This document shows positions 46,126-57,601 of a stretch of 64,000 nt of DNA, one piece after another. The notes under the pieces are model-generated. The model saw nothing but the letters and a program-made list of their open reading frames with translations, was not told the origin of the DNA and did not search any database. Position 1 is the stretch's first letter. Each line of letters begins with the position of its first letter. The position numbers were made by a program, and so were the translations under genes. Source of the DNA: Pestalotiopsis fici W106-1 (Eukaryota > Ascomycota > Sordariomycetes > Amphisphaeriales > Sporocadaceae). The DNA lies in the NCBI RefSeq assembly GCF_000516985.1, contig NW_006917094.1:4233833-4297832 (forward strand), read 5' to 3'.

Positions 46126-48602
46126 ATGTTTTCTAGCATGGCACTGAAGCCGCTGCTTGGACTGCTGTTGATAGGGACCTCAGTATCGATTGCTGGCGCC
46201 TATGATGCGGAACTATCCAGTGAAGTCAGCGCTTTCATCCCTTCTTGTGCCCAAGGATGCTTCAAGGCGTTCGTCCAAGAGAACTATGCATCTTCATCGT
46301 GTGGCACTTCTGCATCGCTACAATGTCTTTGTTCTCATGAGTCGGCTGCCAACCTTACTGTCGGAGAGGCTGCTGCAGAATGTATTGGTGGATCCTTCTT
46401 CTTTGGCATATGTACAGCAGACGATGGCAAGCGTGAGTGCCTTCAGAAGTAACGGATCTGATCTATGGAGACAAGTTATTGACAACTATCACAGAAGCAG
46501 GAGTGGCATACCAGATGTGTTCGGGCCAGATAAGCGCCCTTCCAAATACGCAGCCAACTCCTCTGTCGGCCGCCTTTGTGCTGGGTGGTGGAAGCGTGGT
46601 CATATCAACGTCGACAAGTACCACATCGACCTACACTACCGCACCAATCTCCACAAGTCATGGCACTACTTCGACAATGCTCACGACTTCTGTGTCATCT
46701 GCCACGACTGCATCAAGCACATCGTTGGTGCCATCGCCCACATCGACAACAACACGGCCAACAGAGACCGCCAGCGCTCAGACAAGTGAGACACCGACCG
46801 CGACCTCAACATCCTTGAACAAGGGCCAAATCGCAGGCATTACGGTGGGCGTTGCTGGAGCTATCATCCTGGCACTCGTCTCCATATTTATGGCGCGTCG
46901 TGCGAGGAAACGAAGATATCCCGGCCTCGATGAAGAGGGTTTCATGCCTATGGAAGAGAAGAGTAGTTCTGGGGGCCGGAGTGCGGCTGCCAGGCTCACC
47001 AAAATATTTCACATTTCGCCACCTATACTGAGGAATCAACGGCCATTCACACCAGAAACGCCGCCGTCAGGAAGCGAGTACCCAAACGTTGACCGAAATA
47101 CAATAGGACTTGCTATCTCACGGCCACGGAGTGAGGTTGTCCCCAAACCACAAAGTCCAGTACGGGAGCGACGAATGTCAAAGCTGTTACCGCCAAAGCC
47201 GCTGCGGCCGTCCAAGCCGAATCTGACGCTGAACATCCCAACTGCCGTCCATCCTGCACTTCGTACTCATTCGTCACAACCTCAGACGGATAGAACAAGC
47301 ACCATGACGAACATGACGGCTTTTGCTGATTTGGACACGGAAGCACCCGAAGGCGGCCAAATATGGCGCCCACCACCTTCGGATCCTCAATCAGCGACAA
47401 CATACTACGTTGCTGATAAATGGGGCAACTGGGTTCTCAATAATACCAACAGACAGTCGCAACTCGCTGGTGTTGCAGAGGCAGCCGAGTTGGACACTTA
47501 TACGCCTTTGACGAAGTCGCCCATTGAAAAGCAGGAAGAGCAGGCGGCGACGGCATTGGCCACGGCGATCTCTGCAGCCTCTGCCCCTGAGCTCCCAATG
47601 CCACCACAGGTTCTACTAAAGCCAGATGGGCGAGATGCATACATGTCTCAAGCTTCCAGCGTATACTCCCAAAACAGCGCCTTTCGCAACTCTGATCGGC
47701 CGCCGATGCCCACAATTAGGAGGATGAGCAGTTCGGGTCAGAGGAGGACTAGCCGATCAGACTCCAAGGCTTCCATGGATTCGGCGACAACCATTCAATC
47801 AAGTTCCTCTGCCGGTGGTCCGTTTGACGACAGCCCTCCCGTTGAAGAGGCCGAACCCAGCCGTCTGTCTACACTTTCGCCAGTCATTGAGTCGCCCCGT
47901 ACGCCCACAGGCCGCTCGCCAGTCACGTACCCAAAAATACCTGGACGGCTCGACTTGGCAACGATCCGTATGGTTCCTCCACCCAAGCGACCGAGCTTTA
48001 CATCTTCGCCTCCGGGACAGCCGAGCCCGACTCTCGGAGCAGTCGTTCCAATAAAGGGATCTCCGTCTGCTTATCCGCGGCCGCTAAATCCAAGACGAGG
48101 AGATCAGACAGGAATCATTAATGCGCCAAACTTGCGGCCATCCCATCAGTCGACAGGCTCAGGATTCTCTCCGGAACAGCCGTCGATACGTCAACCCCCC
48201 GCAACACCCCCAAATGTGCCTCTTCGATCTGAAATGCGTCTATCGCGACAATTTCCCCCACGCCTGGATACCTACAACCTCCCACCACCGCCACAGACGC
48301 GGGCCTCGTCCTTTGTGTCACCCACCAGTGCTGTGACGACATCTTCGGTGGCCAGTTCCTTGCTTGCAAAACGGGTCGGCAATGAAAAGGCCGCCGCCCT
48401 GTCGCTCGAAAATAACCAAAAGAAACCCACTGCCGCATGGAAGCGTCACGGTCCCGGTGGACTCTTGAGCCCAGACATGGCAGCAATGATGTCGCCGGGT
48501 GCTCGTGGCCTCGGAAGCGGCGGACTTCCGGCTACACCTACTTGGCAACCGAAACTGACCCCTACACGAAGGGGTGACGATCTCTTCCTGAATGTTCAGT
48601 GA
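46126..48602 (+). CDS. CFEM-like single-pass membrane protein
   Basis: Two exons, 46126-46432 and 46495-48602, giving 804 residues (800 if the ATG at 46138 is used). A signal peptide (MALKPLLGLLLIGTSVSIAGA) is followed by an ectodomain with eight cysteines (SCAQGC, SSCGTS, QCLCS, AAECIGG, GICTADD, YQMCSGQ), the number of a CFEM domain. The eighth lies after the intron, so splicing completes the domain. A Ser/Thr-rich mucin-like stalk (~residues 130-205) leads to one membrane segment at about 214-235 (IAGITVGVAGAIILALVSIF) with a basic stop-transfer RRARKRR. The remaining ~565 residues are a Pro/Ser-rich, disordered cytoplasmic tail. The layout suggests a surface sensor or wall-linked protein; ligand and partners are unknown. 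Confidence 0.85.
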
Positions 48603-49045
48603 GAGATTAGAACCTATTCTGGTTTCCACCTATTTCTATCTCGTTTTTCAATCTACAAGCCCGCTCTACTAGAGTTTTAATCGTCAAGCCCAAGTACACA
48701 TACTCAATCTTTCCTTTCCATTGGCCATACACATCTACTTGCATCACTGTCATCTGTACACTACCACCAAATCTGACAAAAAGGAAACGGCGTTCAATAT
48801 TCGGCATTTACGAAGGATAAAATTTGAAATGTTTGGCGTTTTGGTCTACACGGTTTATACCAGCTGTTTCTCAGCAATTTTCCTTTGCTACAAAGACATG
48901 TCTCAAAGTGGAAGCGGAAATGAGTCGTCCAGATAATGGAATATATATATAAATGCAGATTTCAAATGAAATTCCAAGTGTTCAGATAAGCACGTGTAAG
49001 AAAGACTTGCCATCTAGCATACCCGTTGCGACCATCTAAAATAAC
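48603..49045. other. Convergent 3' spacer
   Basis: AT-rich spacer between the CFEM-like and GT90 stop codons, with a short TATATATA run near 48943. No gene is seen. Confidence 0.5.
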
Positions 49046-50638
49046 TCATTTCGTATTTTGTGTAATCACAAATTCCTCATAAGGCACAGCCTCCATATTC
49101 TCAACCTCCAAATCACGATAGTCCACCACGGAGCTCCAGCCCCGGATTGCAGCGCGCCAGTAGCACGTCTCGGCAGCCGGGCTCAAAAATCCGGCCCCGT
49201 GGTACGTCTCGCGCTGACGCCGGGCAATACCCTCGGCGACATCGGGGTGCCTCTCCAGCCAGCCGACGACGGCCTCGAGATCGCTCCAGTCGGGCGCCAC
49301 AAAGACCATGTTGGCCTCGTCCACCGTGTACCCTCCCCCCCAGGCCGCCGCGACCCAGGCGGAAGGGTACGGGGCCAGCGAAACCTTTTCCACGACGCCG
49401 CCACCGAGATCGCGGCCGGGCCGCAGCGTGCGCTGCACACCATCCCCGGGCAGATTATACGAAAAGACGGGCCGGATCAGGCGGCTCGTGTGCTGCATCC
49501 AGCCCAGCGGGGGCGTCAAGACGACGCTGGCGCAGAGCTGGTGAAAGGGCATGCGGCCCGAGTACGTCACCCCCTCCGTGTGCACAATGTAGCGGTAACC
49601 GCAGAAGTCGGCAATGGGCAGGGCGTTGCTGGCGTTGCGGCCGTTGGGGCCCGTCCACTCGAGCGCCTCCACGTCGGACCAGGGCCGGTGCCCGGCCGTC
49701 AGGACGAGATCTTGCCGCGTGTGTGCCGACGCCGTCGAGGGCGAGTTGAAGTGTGGTGTCCCCCGCCACACGGCCCGCGGGTCCTTGCCGGACCAGGAGA
49801 GGCCCGACTCGAGCGCCGCGATGGCTGATGCCGCGTCCGGGAGGGATTTGATAAAGGGCAGTGGCCAGGACCAGAACCCAAAGTGCGGAATGGGAAAGTA
49901 CGGGGCCGAAGGTCCGTTGCGGGCCGGGTCCGCCGGGCGGGAGTATGAAAAGGTCCTGGCAGTTGGGTTGTCGTGATGGTTAAAGGCAAAGATGGTGTCT
50001 GGGATCTCGAGAGGAGAGGGCGCAGTCAGGAGTGCTCTGTGAATCTGGTGTAAGGTCGCCGTCCGGTGTAAGATCATGTCCCGAGAGAGGTCTCTCGTGG
50101 AGGCGGCGTGGAGGATGAAGAGCTATTCATCATGGTCAGACGATGGCTCCTATGAAGATTGTGCCAGGTTGTTCATTTTCATTCTTCCATGCCAATCCCA
50201 TTGCGTCACTCGCTTGTATGGTCAAGATGGGTTTAAGCTATATAATACCTCGTCATTCAGCAACTTATAAACACTTACCTTTCCATTCTTAACCTGGGCA
50301 ATCAATGGTCCCAGCGGTCCGCTCTTCTCGAGTACAAACGGCCCCTTGGCCACGGCATCATCAATCTCTCGCGTCAGCCCCGGAAATGCGCTGGCGCACT
50401 GTTGGGCCGTCAGAAATCGATTATTGAGCAACTCTTCCGAAAGTCTCGTCGTTGCCTTGCTGGACGACGAGGACGCGCTCTTCCAATTCTCTGGCAACTC
50501 GCCGAGCAATGTCCGCGAAGAATCCAAGCTTGCTTCCGGCTTGGGCAGAAATAGGTACAAGGCCAATAGGCCGACGCATATGATCACGATCTGTCGAAGG
50601 CGCAACGACTGCCTCGGGTTGAGCATGGCACCGCCCAT
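49046..50638 (-). CDS. Glycosyltransferase family 90 (CAP10-like)
   Basis: Two exons, 50638-50279 and 50122-49046 on the minus strand, closing to 478 residues. A short cytosolic N-terminus precedes a signal anchor at about 14-32 (RQIVIICVGLLALYLFLP), which makes it a type II Golgi protein. The CAP10/PF05686 region contains DTIFAFNHHD, WRGTPHFNSPS, IADFCGYRYIVHTEGVTYSGR and FHQLCASVVL. Family members transfer xylose or glucose to glycans or proteins (for example Cryptococcus Cap10/Cxt1 and animal POGLUT). The donor here is unknown. Third codon positions are very G/C-rich in exon 2. It is followed upstream, on the same strand, by a GT31-like gene 1.05 kb away. Confidence 0.9.
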
Positions 50639-51107
50639 TTTAAGAGGATCATCTCAAGTGTCTGCGGTCCAAAATTAGATTGAGATGATATACAATCGAC
50701 GAGTATTTGACAAGACGGGAGAACAAATCGGTCATGTTAGGACACATCTTCAAGGGTTTCTCCAAAGACCAGACAGTGGGGTCAAGATTCATACTGTCCA
50801 GATTCTGTCCGGGGGGTGTGCTTCCGGGTAAAAAGACGTTCGCTTGTTCATTCAGACTGCGACCTACAGAGTACAGGGATGACAAACCATGAGTGGAGTG
50901 CAGTCAACGTAATCAAGTGATTCGTTTGTGCCGGTTGACTTGTTTCATATCCCCACAAAGATTGATATGTCATTCACTCGCATTGATTGTCTACTGAGAC
51001 GGAAGCGTTTTGGTCAGAAGCATGGACTGCAATGGCCATGGCCCAGGAAAAATCTATAAGACGAATGACTTGAATTTTGGGGTCATCAAGTTGGCAATTT
51101 TGAGTTG

Positions 51108-51138
<31 letters not shown>

Positions 51139-51692
51139 TTTTTACACCTCTACTGCTCGTGCTTCGAATGTCCAAACGGTATCAACCCCTTTCCTGGAGT
51201 TTGGTCAGTTGGGCATATAATCATTGCCAGGCCCGCTTGCCTGTTTCGGCGACTGAAGTACTGTTGATGAAGAAATAGAAATAAGTTTGAAGAATTCTCC
51301 TGTTTAGGCAAAGAGACCCTGAACTCTCATCTTCTTGCGGATGAATCCAGACCTGGCGGCTAACAAGAGGCTTGATGATGTAATATCAAACACTAGGACC
51401 GACGCGACACCCTCATAGTGTCTTGCTCCCATGCTCATACTCCCATGCATAACGCCTCAATCCCGACGTGGGCCAATCCCCATTCTATGTAGTGTATAGT
51501 CTTGTATTCCCCAACTCCCAGAACGCCATGACAGGGACTATAAAATGCAATATTCGTAATGAGTCCTCCACAAAGTTTCAACGCTCCTAGTGGGCTTTTG
51601 CGACGTTGCGATGCCCGAATAGCTCGTCGTCCCATAAAGGTAGGCAGCACTATGAGCTTGTGCTGTTTGCTTGATCGAAATCGTCGGGAGAA
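50639..51692. other. Intergenic between the two glycosyltransferases
   Basis: The promoter of the GT90 gene and the 3' flank of the GT31-like gene share about 1.05 kb. A 25-nt poly-T tract lies at 51119-51143. No gene is seen. Confidence 0.5.
51119..51143. repeat. Poly-T homopolymer, 25 nt
   Basis: An uninterrupted T run; on the strand of the neighbouring genes it is poly-A. It lies ~480 bases upstream of the GT90 start codon. Confidence 0.9.
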
Positions 51693-53486
51693 TCAAGAAG
51701 CCTCGGGCGTCTTCCACGCAATCTCGCATTCCCCAACCGCATTGATCCAGTCGTTGATTCCCTTCAGATCCCACCCACTCACCCATTTCTGCTTTGGCTT
51801 GTCTTGGTCCGGCTTCTTCTTTGGTGCTCCAAGCTTGAAACTCTTGGCTGTGCAGCAAACTTCGTCATGCCAGCGATATTGGAAGCATGTCCGGCTCTTC
51901 TTGCGCTCGCGCATGGTAGTCTTCCACTGTTCGCGCATTGCCTCGTCACTTGGACCACTGTCCTCTGCCTTCTCTGTATCAATGGCTTCGGCAGCATTTT
52001 CTCCGTCCGCCGGATCACGGGGCAGGACTTTTTGCCCGAGTTCCCACTCATCGTCGTCGGGGACGTCTTCTTCCTCGCAAACACGGGCGCAGTGATCTGG
52101 AGACTTCCATGCCTCCTTCTCAATCTTGGTCATGTCGTTCTTGTTTTTTTGGCGGCCCTTTTCAAGATTGCCGGCTTTTGCTTGCGCAGATTGATCAGGA
52201 TTAATGTAGCAGACGTCGTCTGATAAATTGTCCCAATCTTGACGTTGGACTTGCATCTTGGGCGCTATAAGACCGTGGTACAGATCTTTGATAAGTAGAG
52301 TTCGCTATGAGACATGTTAGCCCAAACTGTAATCAAGTGTATAGTAAGTACCCTTCTCTCCAAAAACCTTCAGCTTACATTTGTCTTTCTAGTTTGCTCG
52401 AACTGCCACACACTGCTGATCTCTTCGGCATTCATGTGATGCATTGTCAATATTGGCTCGCACCATTGGCCAGGACCAAAAGGTAGAGTGCTGGGTTTTT
52501 CTCCATTGAACATTGGCCATGCCTGGCGAATTTTGACATTCTCATACTGGTCCAGAGCTAGAGCCAACAACAAGTCGCCGCAGCACTCTCCCGAGCCCTT
52601 GACATTGTACTGCTTCACAACACCAGGATGATGCTCGATGAGATGTCGTAGCAGCGTGCCGCTCAGGACGTAACCTGATCCGCCGTGGCCGAAAGGGGTT
52701 CCGCCAATAAAGCTGCGGCTGCCCAGATAGATTCTCTCCTTCGGATTGAGCCCGCTTTCGGTGCGGAGCCATTCGATGAGGTTCGACCAGAACACGTAAG
52801 TATCGGCTTCGGCAAAGATGTACCAATCCCGGTCTGGTCTCAGTCGCCATGTCTGCTCCATCATGGGCAAGAATTTATACTTGTCCAAATTCCAAGCTCT
52901 GGAACCCTCTTCTCGCGCATCGACGCAGGACTTCTGGGAGACGGGACATTCCTTTTGGTAACGATAGAGATCAAAGTCGTCGTTGTGAGCCTTGACAGAC
53001 TCGTCCACTTCCGATAGCACATCGTAAATGTGGTGTTTCCCAATTTGTTGCTCCTGCAATTCTGATTAGCCACAAGGGAAGCGGAACAGCACATATTCCC
53101 TCTTAGCCTCTTACCATGTCGGAAAAGATTAGAAAGTCGGGAAGACATTGCAGAGTGGTGAGAAGGTGTGTTGGAATTTTGTCAAAGGCTTCGGTTGCGC
53201 CCGTCTTCATGACAAGTTGAACGCCTTCGGTATTCGGGAAGTTGGCGCACGGGTCGCTGAAGTTGTGATACTGGGTCACCGTCGCCTCGTTTCCCTCCTG
53301 GTATAGCGTGTTGTTATACACATCATTAGAGGCCAAGTAGCTCGATACTGTTTGCCCAATGTCACGGGCATAGCCATATGTCCTTTCTCTCCATGTCGGC
53401 CGGATATGGATATATATGGCGAGAATAGACAATGCAGTAATGACGCTGAAAAGCCGTACGCGGCGAGAATATGGCGTCACAATCAT
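51693..53486 (-). CDS. GT31/Fringe-like glycosyltransferase with Cys-rich C-terminal module
   Basis: Three exons, 53486-53115, 53053-52379 and 52304-51693, closing to 552 residues. A basic N-terminus and a signal anchor (FSVITALSILAIYIHI) mark a type II Golgi protein. The catalytic part has FLIFSDMEQQIGKHH, HIYDVLSEVDESV, KYKFLPMMEQTWRLRPDRDW and the metal-site region YIFAEADTYVFWSNLIEWL, then GGTPFGHGGSGYVLSG and GECCGDLLLALAL, as in fungal Fringe-like (DUF604/GT31) enzymes. The last ~200 residues form a separate module with paired cysteines (HCARVCEEE, TCFQYRWHDEVCC) resembling a PAN/apple-type binding fold. It is interrupted by a ~55-residue acidic insertion and ends WVSGWDLKGINDWI. The sugar specificity is unknown. 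Confidence 0.88.
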
Positions 53487-55592
53487 TGTGGTCAGACCAC
53501 CGTGTATAAGTGGGCTGTTTGATCGGGTTTTTAAAATCAAGTCTTTGGGGGGTCTCTTGTTGGTCGTGCAGTTTGTTCTAAGCAAGAAAGGCTTCAAGAC
53601 GAGCATAGACCAAAGACAAGCATGGCAGATCCCAATGCGTAGGAGGAGACGGAGGAAAAGAAAGGGCAAGTATGAACCGTAGGACTTGCCCAAAGGATAG
53701 ATAATGTATGGAGGCAAGGAGCGGGTGGGTGAGATACAGGTACGGCGATTATGTACCTAGAGGAGGACGTAATTTGTTTTTATGTCCGGATCTCGCGAAC
53801 GCCAGAGGACGAAGGGAAGGTCAACAAGGAGTGAGAAATTAGACAAAAGGTAAAGCGAGAGAAAGAGTGAATAATATGGAATTCCGAGTTTGTGAAAAGG
53901 AGCGTCAGCGAGATCCAACACGCCGAAGCTGCGATTTTGGGCAGATGGAACTAGGAAAGGCAAGAATCAATGCTTCCAGAGTGTCCGATGGGGAAAACGT
54001 CTCAAACAGACACAAATTCACGTGCGAGCAGAGGGGCTGGCTACGGATTGCTACAGCGAATAATTGTAAACATGGTGCCTACGTTTATGATTATCAATTT
54101 GTGTGAGAGAGACTGGAGGCAAGAGGGGAATAGTAGCACTACACTGGCGAGAGCGGGATCTGGAACTAGGATTAGGAGCGAGGCGACCTCCCTTCAGCGG
54201 GCAGCCGTACCTGCCTCTATTCTGCACTAATAATTTTTTGGCGGTTGCGACTTGTGCAGAGCTGGAGACTGGATCCAACATTGATGTAATTGGCAGGGAT
54301 TTCTTCGAGCCGGTACATTTCAAAAATGGGTCCCAGTTGGAGCATGATGGATCCCAGCTCATACTAACTCGGCGGACACGGAAGACGGAGTAAGACCGTA
54401 GACTTTTGGTGGTAATTTGTAGCGTACGAAGAGGTATGGGTTGGGCTGACGATGATCAATCGCTGGTGAGAGACACACTGAAGCGGACATGAGTAGTAGT
54501 AGGGGGAACTCGAGGGAGCATCTCGGACCGGTTGTGGTTGGACAGTCCATAGTTGTGTGACACGCTGTACTGCATTCTAGGAGGAAAACTGGCACCTGGA
54601 ATCTTTCTCCGCCATTACTTGTGTATTACCAACATTTGCTTCTTTCAACTGTCCTAATTGCGGGCATGTGTCTATCCGTCTCCAGCCATGAAATACTCCT
54701 TCACTGTCTTGACTGTCTCGGGCAAGGGCTCTTATCCGAGAGTATGTAAACGCTACCGTTACGCTGCAGCGCCAAGCTTTCTACCACTGTTCTTTAGTGG
54801 AGATGGCAGTGGGTTGGCACCCAACCAATCCCGAGTCGTTGGCGCTCAGTCTACTCTCCGATAGCCTCCCTCGACCTGCCAGGAGATCTCTCATCGGCAC
54901 AAACGAGTCGTACAGCTCACGCACGCAGATTGATTCATTGATGAATGATTGCAACATGAAACATGTACACTAGCTTTTGATAGCATTGCAGATCTGCTAC
55001 GCCTTGCATCTCCATCGTGGACCGAGCCGATCATCGAGGACCACACCACATAGGGGAAAGGATCGGCTTGCGCTGATTATGAGCTACCCGACGTCCATCA
55101 CGAAAGAAAGTCGTATCGAGAAAAAAGAGGACGACCAAGGACCCCTGCGCCCGTGCAAGCCAGGGTCTCTTTTTTTTTGTGAAGGACACTACTGGATTTG
55201 GCGAATATGGATATGGTATAGGTTAGAGTGACCCCCACCACAATTGAGGCGCTGCTGAAGATCCAGCGGCGCCATGGTTGAATAGGTAAATTCGAATGCG
55301 AGATTGGCTACATTGCCGGAGCCATATCTGAGCATCCGTTTCCACGACATGATCTGCAAAAGGAGAGAAATTCGCTTCGAAAGAAGATTGTACTACGGCA
55401 CGTGGCACACTACATACTGCTTGCATTGCAAAGTGCACGACGTCAGCATCGAGCTGACTTGTTATTTATATTGAGGCTTACCAGACTCGAGGCTGCTGTG
55501 GGAAAACAATACCTTATTTCCCTAGTCGCCAGCAACGCCTTATTTCCCGACGGCCAAAGGGAAGGTTTACGCTGCGACCTCCAAAAGCCCAG

Positions 55593-55778
55593 GCAATAAA
55601 TAGCATCGTGAACGCTCTTGACGTGACTGATGGCAAATTGCCCAGTGGGAACTCAGCTTGCGAACAGATAGTATCAACTTTGAGCTCGCTAGAGTGAGTT
55701 TGCTGTCGGGTCCGAGACTTGCTTCCCCGATCGCGTGACTGAGCTGATGTATATAGGTTTACCAATCATCGGAAATGA
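55593..55778 (+). pseudogene. Unidentified exon-like fragment
   Basis: After a CCCAG acceptor at 55592 comes AINSIVNALDVTDGK, then CEQIVSTLSSLE, a GTGAGT donor at 55694 and an ATATAG acceptor at 55756, then FTNHRK and a stop. Both splice signals and the frame join are good, but I find no convincing 5' exon or family. It may be the 3' end of a decayed or very divergent gene. Confidence 0.25.
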
Positions 55779-56219
55779 TACTACCAGACTGACTTGATCA
55801 AGGAACTCTGGAAGATGCACGCATCTGAAATAGCTATCTTACCATCCATCGATCTAAGTGACAGCAAAGAAATAAGGGTCGTTCTCTAGTGTAGGTATGT
55901 ACAATGAAGGATACTTTAACAAAAGCCCACCCAAAGCATCCGACCCTGCGCAAGTCTACCTATCTTTCAGCTCAACTAAAGTAGTGTATGCACTTGGACT
56001 TCTATGGTAGCTCAGTATTTTTTAACATTGGAATCTCTTTGCGGTGCCGAGTGGATGAGGAGCGGAACACCTTGTCTTTAAACTAAGCTTATTAACAAGA
56101 TCAATACTCTAGATTGAATAGTAGTAAATGTTTTGGGAGAACGGACGACCGCTTTATACCGTTTTGTACCAATTGAGCAGATACTAAGGTAGACTTGCAT
56201 CGTCTAATAGGGCTACAGA

Positions 56220-57090
56220 CATTTGTGGCTACCTGGGAACAGCCGATTGAGCAGAACCATTGACCGCCACGATGCATCAGGCCAGCCTGGACTGGAGTCC
56301 GACAGATCAGTAGCGTCCGCTCGCGCCGCCGTCTCGCATTCCCTCTTCACGCATCTCGCCGAGTATCATTTTGCTCTGGAGGCTTCCACCTGTCTCTCTG
56401 CCATCTGCTCTTTAAATGCCTGACAAGACGTTCAAGTGAGCAAGCAGTCTGTTGTTAGCCATAACCAATCTCCAAGTTAATCCAGACGTCTGGATCTTGG
56501 TTAAAAGCCTTTACCAGATCGAGACCGAGTCGATTCGCAATACCTAGGTATGGTATTGAGGGGTCATCTCATTTGGTGGCGGTATATATAGCTTGGGACA
56601 TGCGTCCCGACCGTCTGGGGCAGCTGCTTCCCAGTCCTCCCATTTTGCGCGCATGCCCGGCTTTGACTCTGAGCTCATGCCTGTCCACAAATTCGAAGAG
56701 GGTCCTTGGAGTTACAATTCCAGGCTTAAGCAATAGCTCCGTGGGGTTTGAATTGTCCCAACGCCAGACGCCCAGAAACGTGGTAGCAGTAGAATTTATA
56801 CCATTGTGAAAGATCGCAGCAGCCAGGCGAGCTCCCTGTAATCTAGGAAAGGTTGTTGAGATCAAAATTCATCACTTGAAGAAAGGCACGAGTCGTCGTG
56901 CTGGTTTCTAGGAATACTCAAGGCAGGTCAAACCACTTATAGGCACGATGCTGCCGAACTGCTGGCTTCTATAATCCTAACTCTGGGTTCTAGTCCAACT
57001 TCTGATCGAGCCTTGGGAGCTTCCGCGAGAGCAATATGCAGCTCTTCCGAATCATCATAATCATCAATGGAAGAATTACAAGGATGGTTT
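56220..57090 (-). pseudogene. Broken coding-like segment, probable gene relic
   Basis: On the minus strand, protein-like stretches follow one another in different frames. At 57086-56940 there is IDDYDDSEELHIALAEAPK. At 56865-56569 there is TTFLGVWRWDNSNPTELLL and EFVDRHELRVKAG, then a TGA, then IPYLGIANRLGLDLVKAFNQ and DPDVWINLEIGYG. At ~56424-56220 there is AFKEQMAERQVEASRAK, a TGA and then YSARCVKRECETAARADAT. No start codon or consistent intron set joins them. I do not recognise the family. In-frame TGA codons where TGG would fit are what C-to-T decay on the other strand would give. Confidence 0.4.
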
Positions 57091-57601
57091 GGATCAAGAG
57101 GTTATAGATACTAGTGTACATGTGTATTATCTTGCGAAAAGAAATGAAGATACTTGTTATCGCGCGCCATGTGATAGGTTATAGTAGATAAGCAGACAGA
57201 TTCGAGGTGCAGCATTGTAAATGTCAAGTTAGTCCCCAAAAGGGCCCAAGCTCCTTCAATTCAGTACCCCAGGTTTCCCACTCTAGAGCTTCGACGCGAA
57301 AAACAGCATCATCGCGTGCTATCGACCCACCTTTAAGCACCAAATCGCGTCACTCAATTCGCAGACGCAACCACTCATCTTTCCACATCATCCAACAAAC
57401 CTCAATCAGATCAGCTCCATCAAGCTCTATTAGGCGCAACTAAGAAACTTGAGCACATTCAATCCAGAGAACCGCGCCTGTTTCGTTTCTCAATTCTGTA
57501 GCGGAGAGAAAGCAGTAAGAGCCCACCAGGTCGTCTTTCGTCAAGGCTCTGCCAATTACCTACCCACATCGTTACGACACCTCACGAATCCCATCTTCAT
57601 C

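Larger units (their letters stand above)
53487..57601. other. 4.1-kb region without an intact gene
   Basis: Besides the promoters of the GT31-like gene (left end) and NASP (right end), this region contains coding-like but broken sequence: a plus-strand fragment at 55593-55778 and a minus-strand relic at about 56220-57090. The DNA between them is AT-leaning and otherwise unremarkable. Confidence 0.5.

Noticed and set aside
49058..49828. 256-codon plus-strand ORF over the GT90 gene
   Set aside because: It is the antisense shadow of a G/C-rich coding region and lacks an ATG-supported start or family features.
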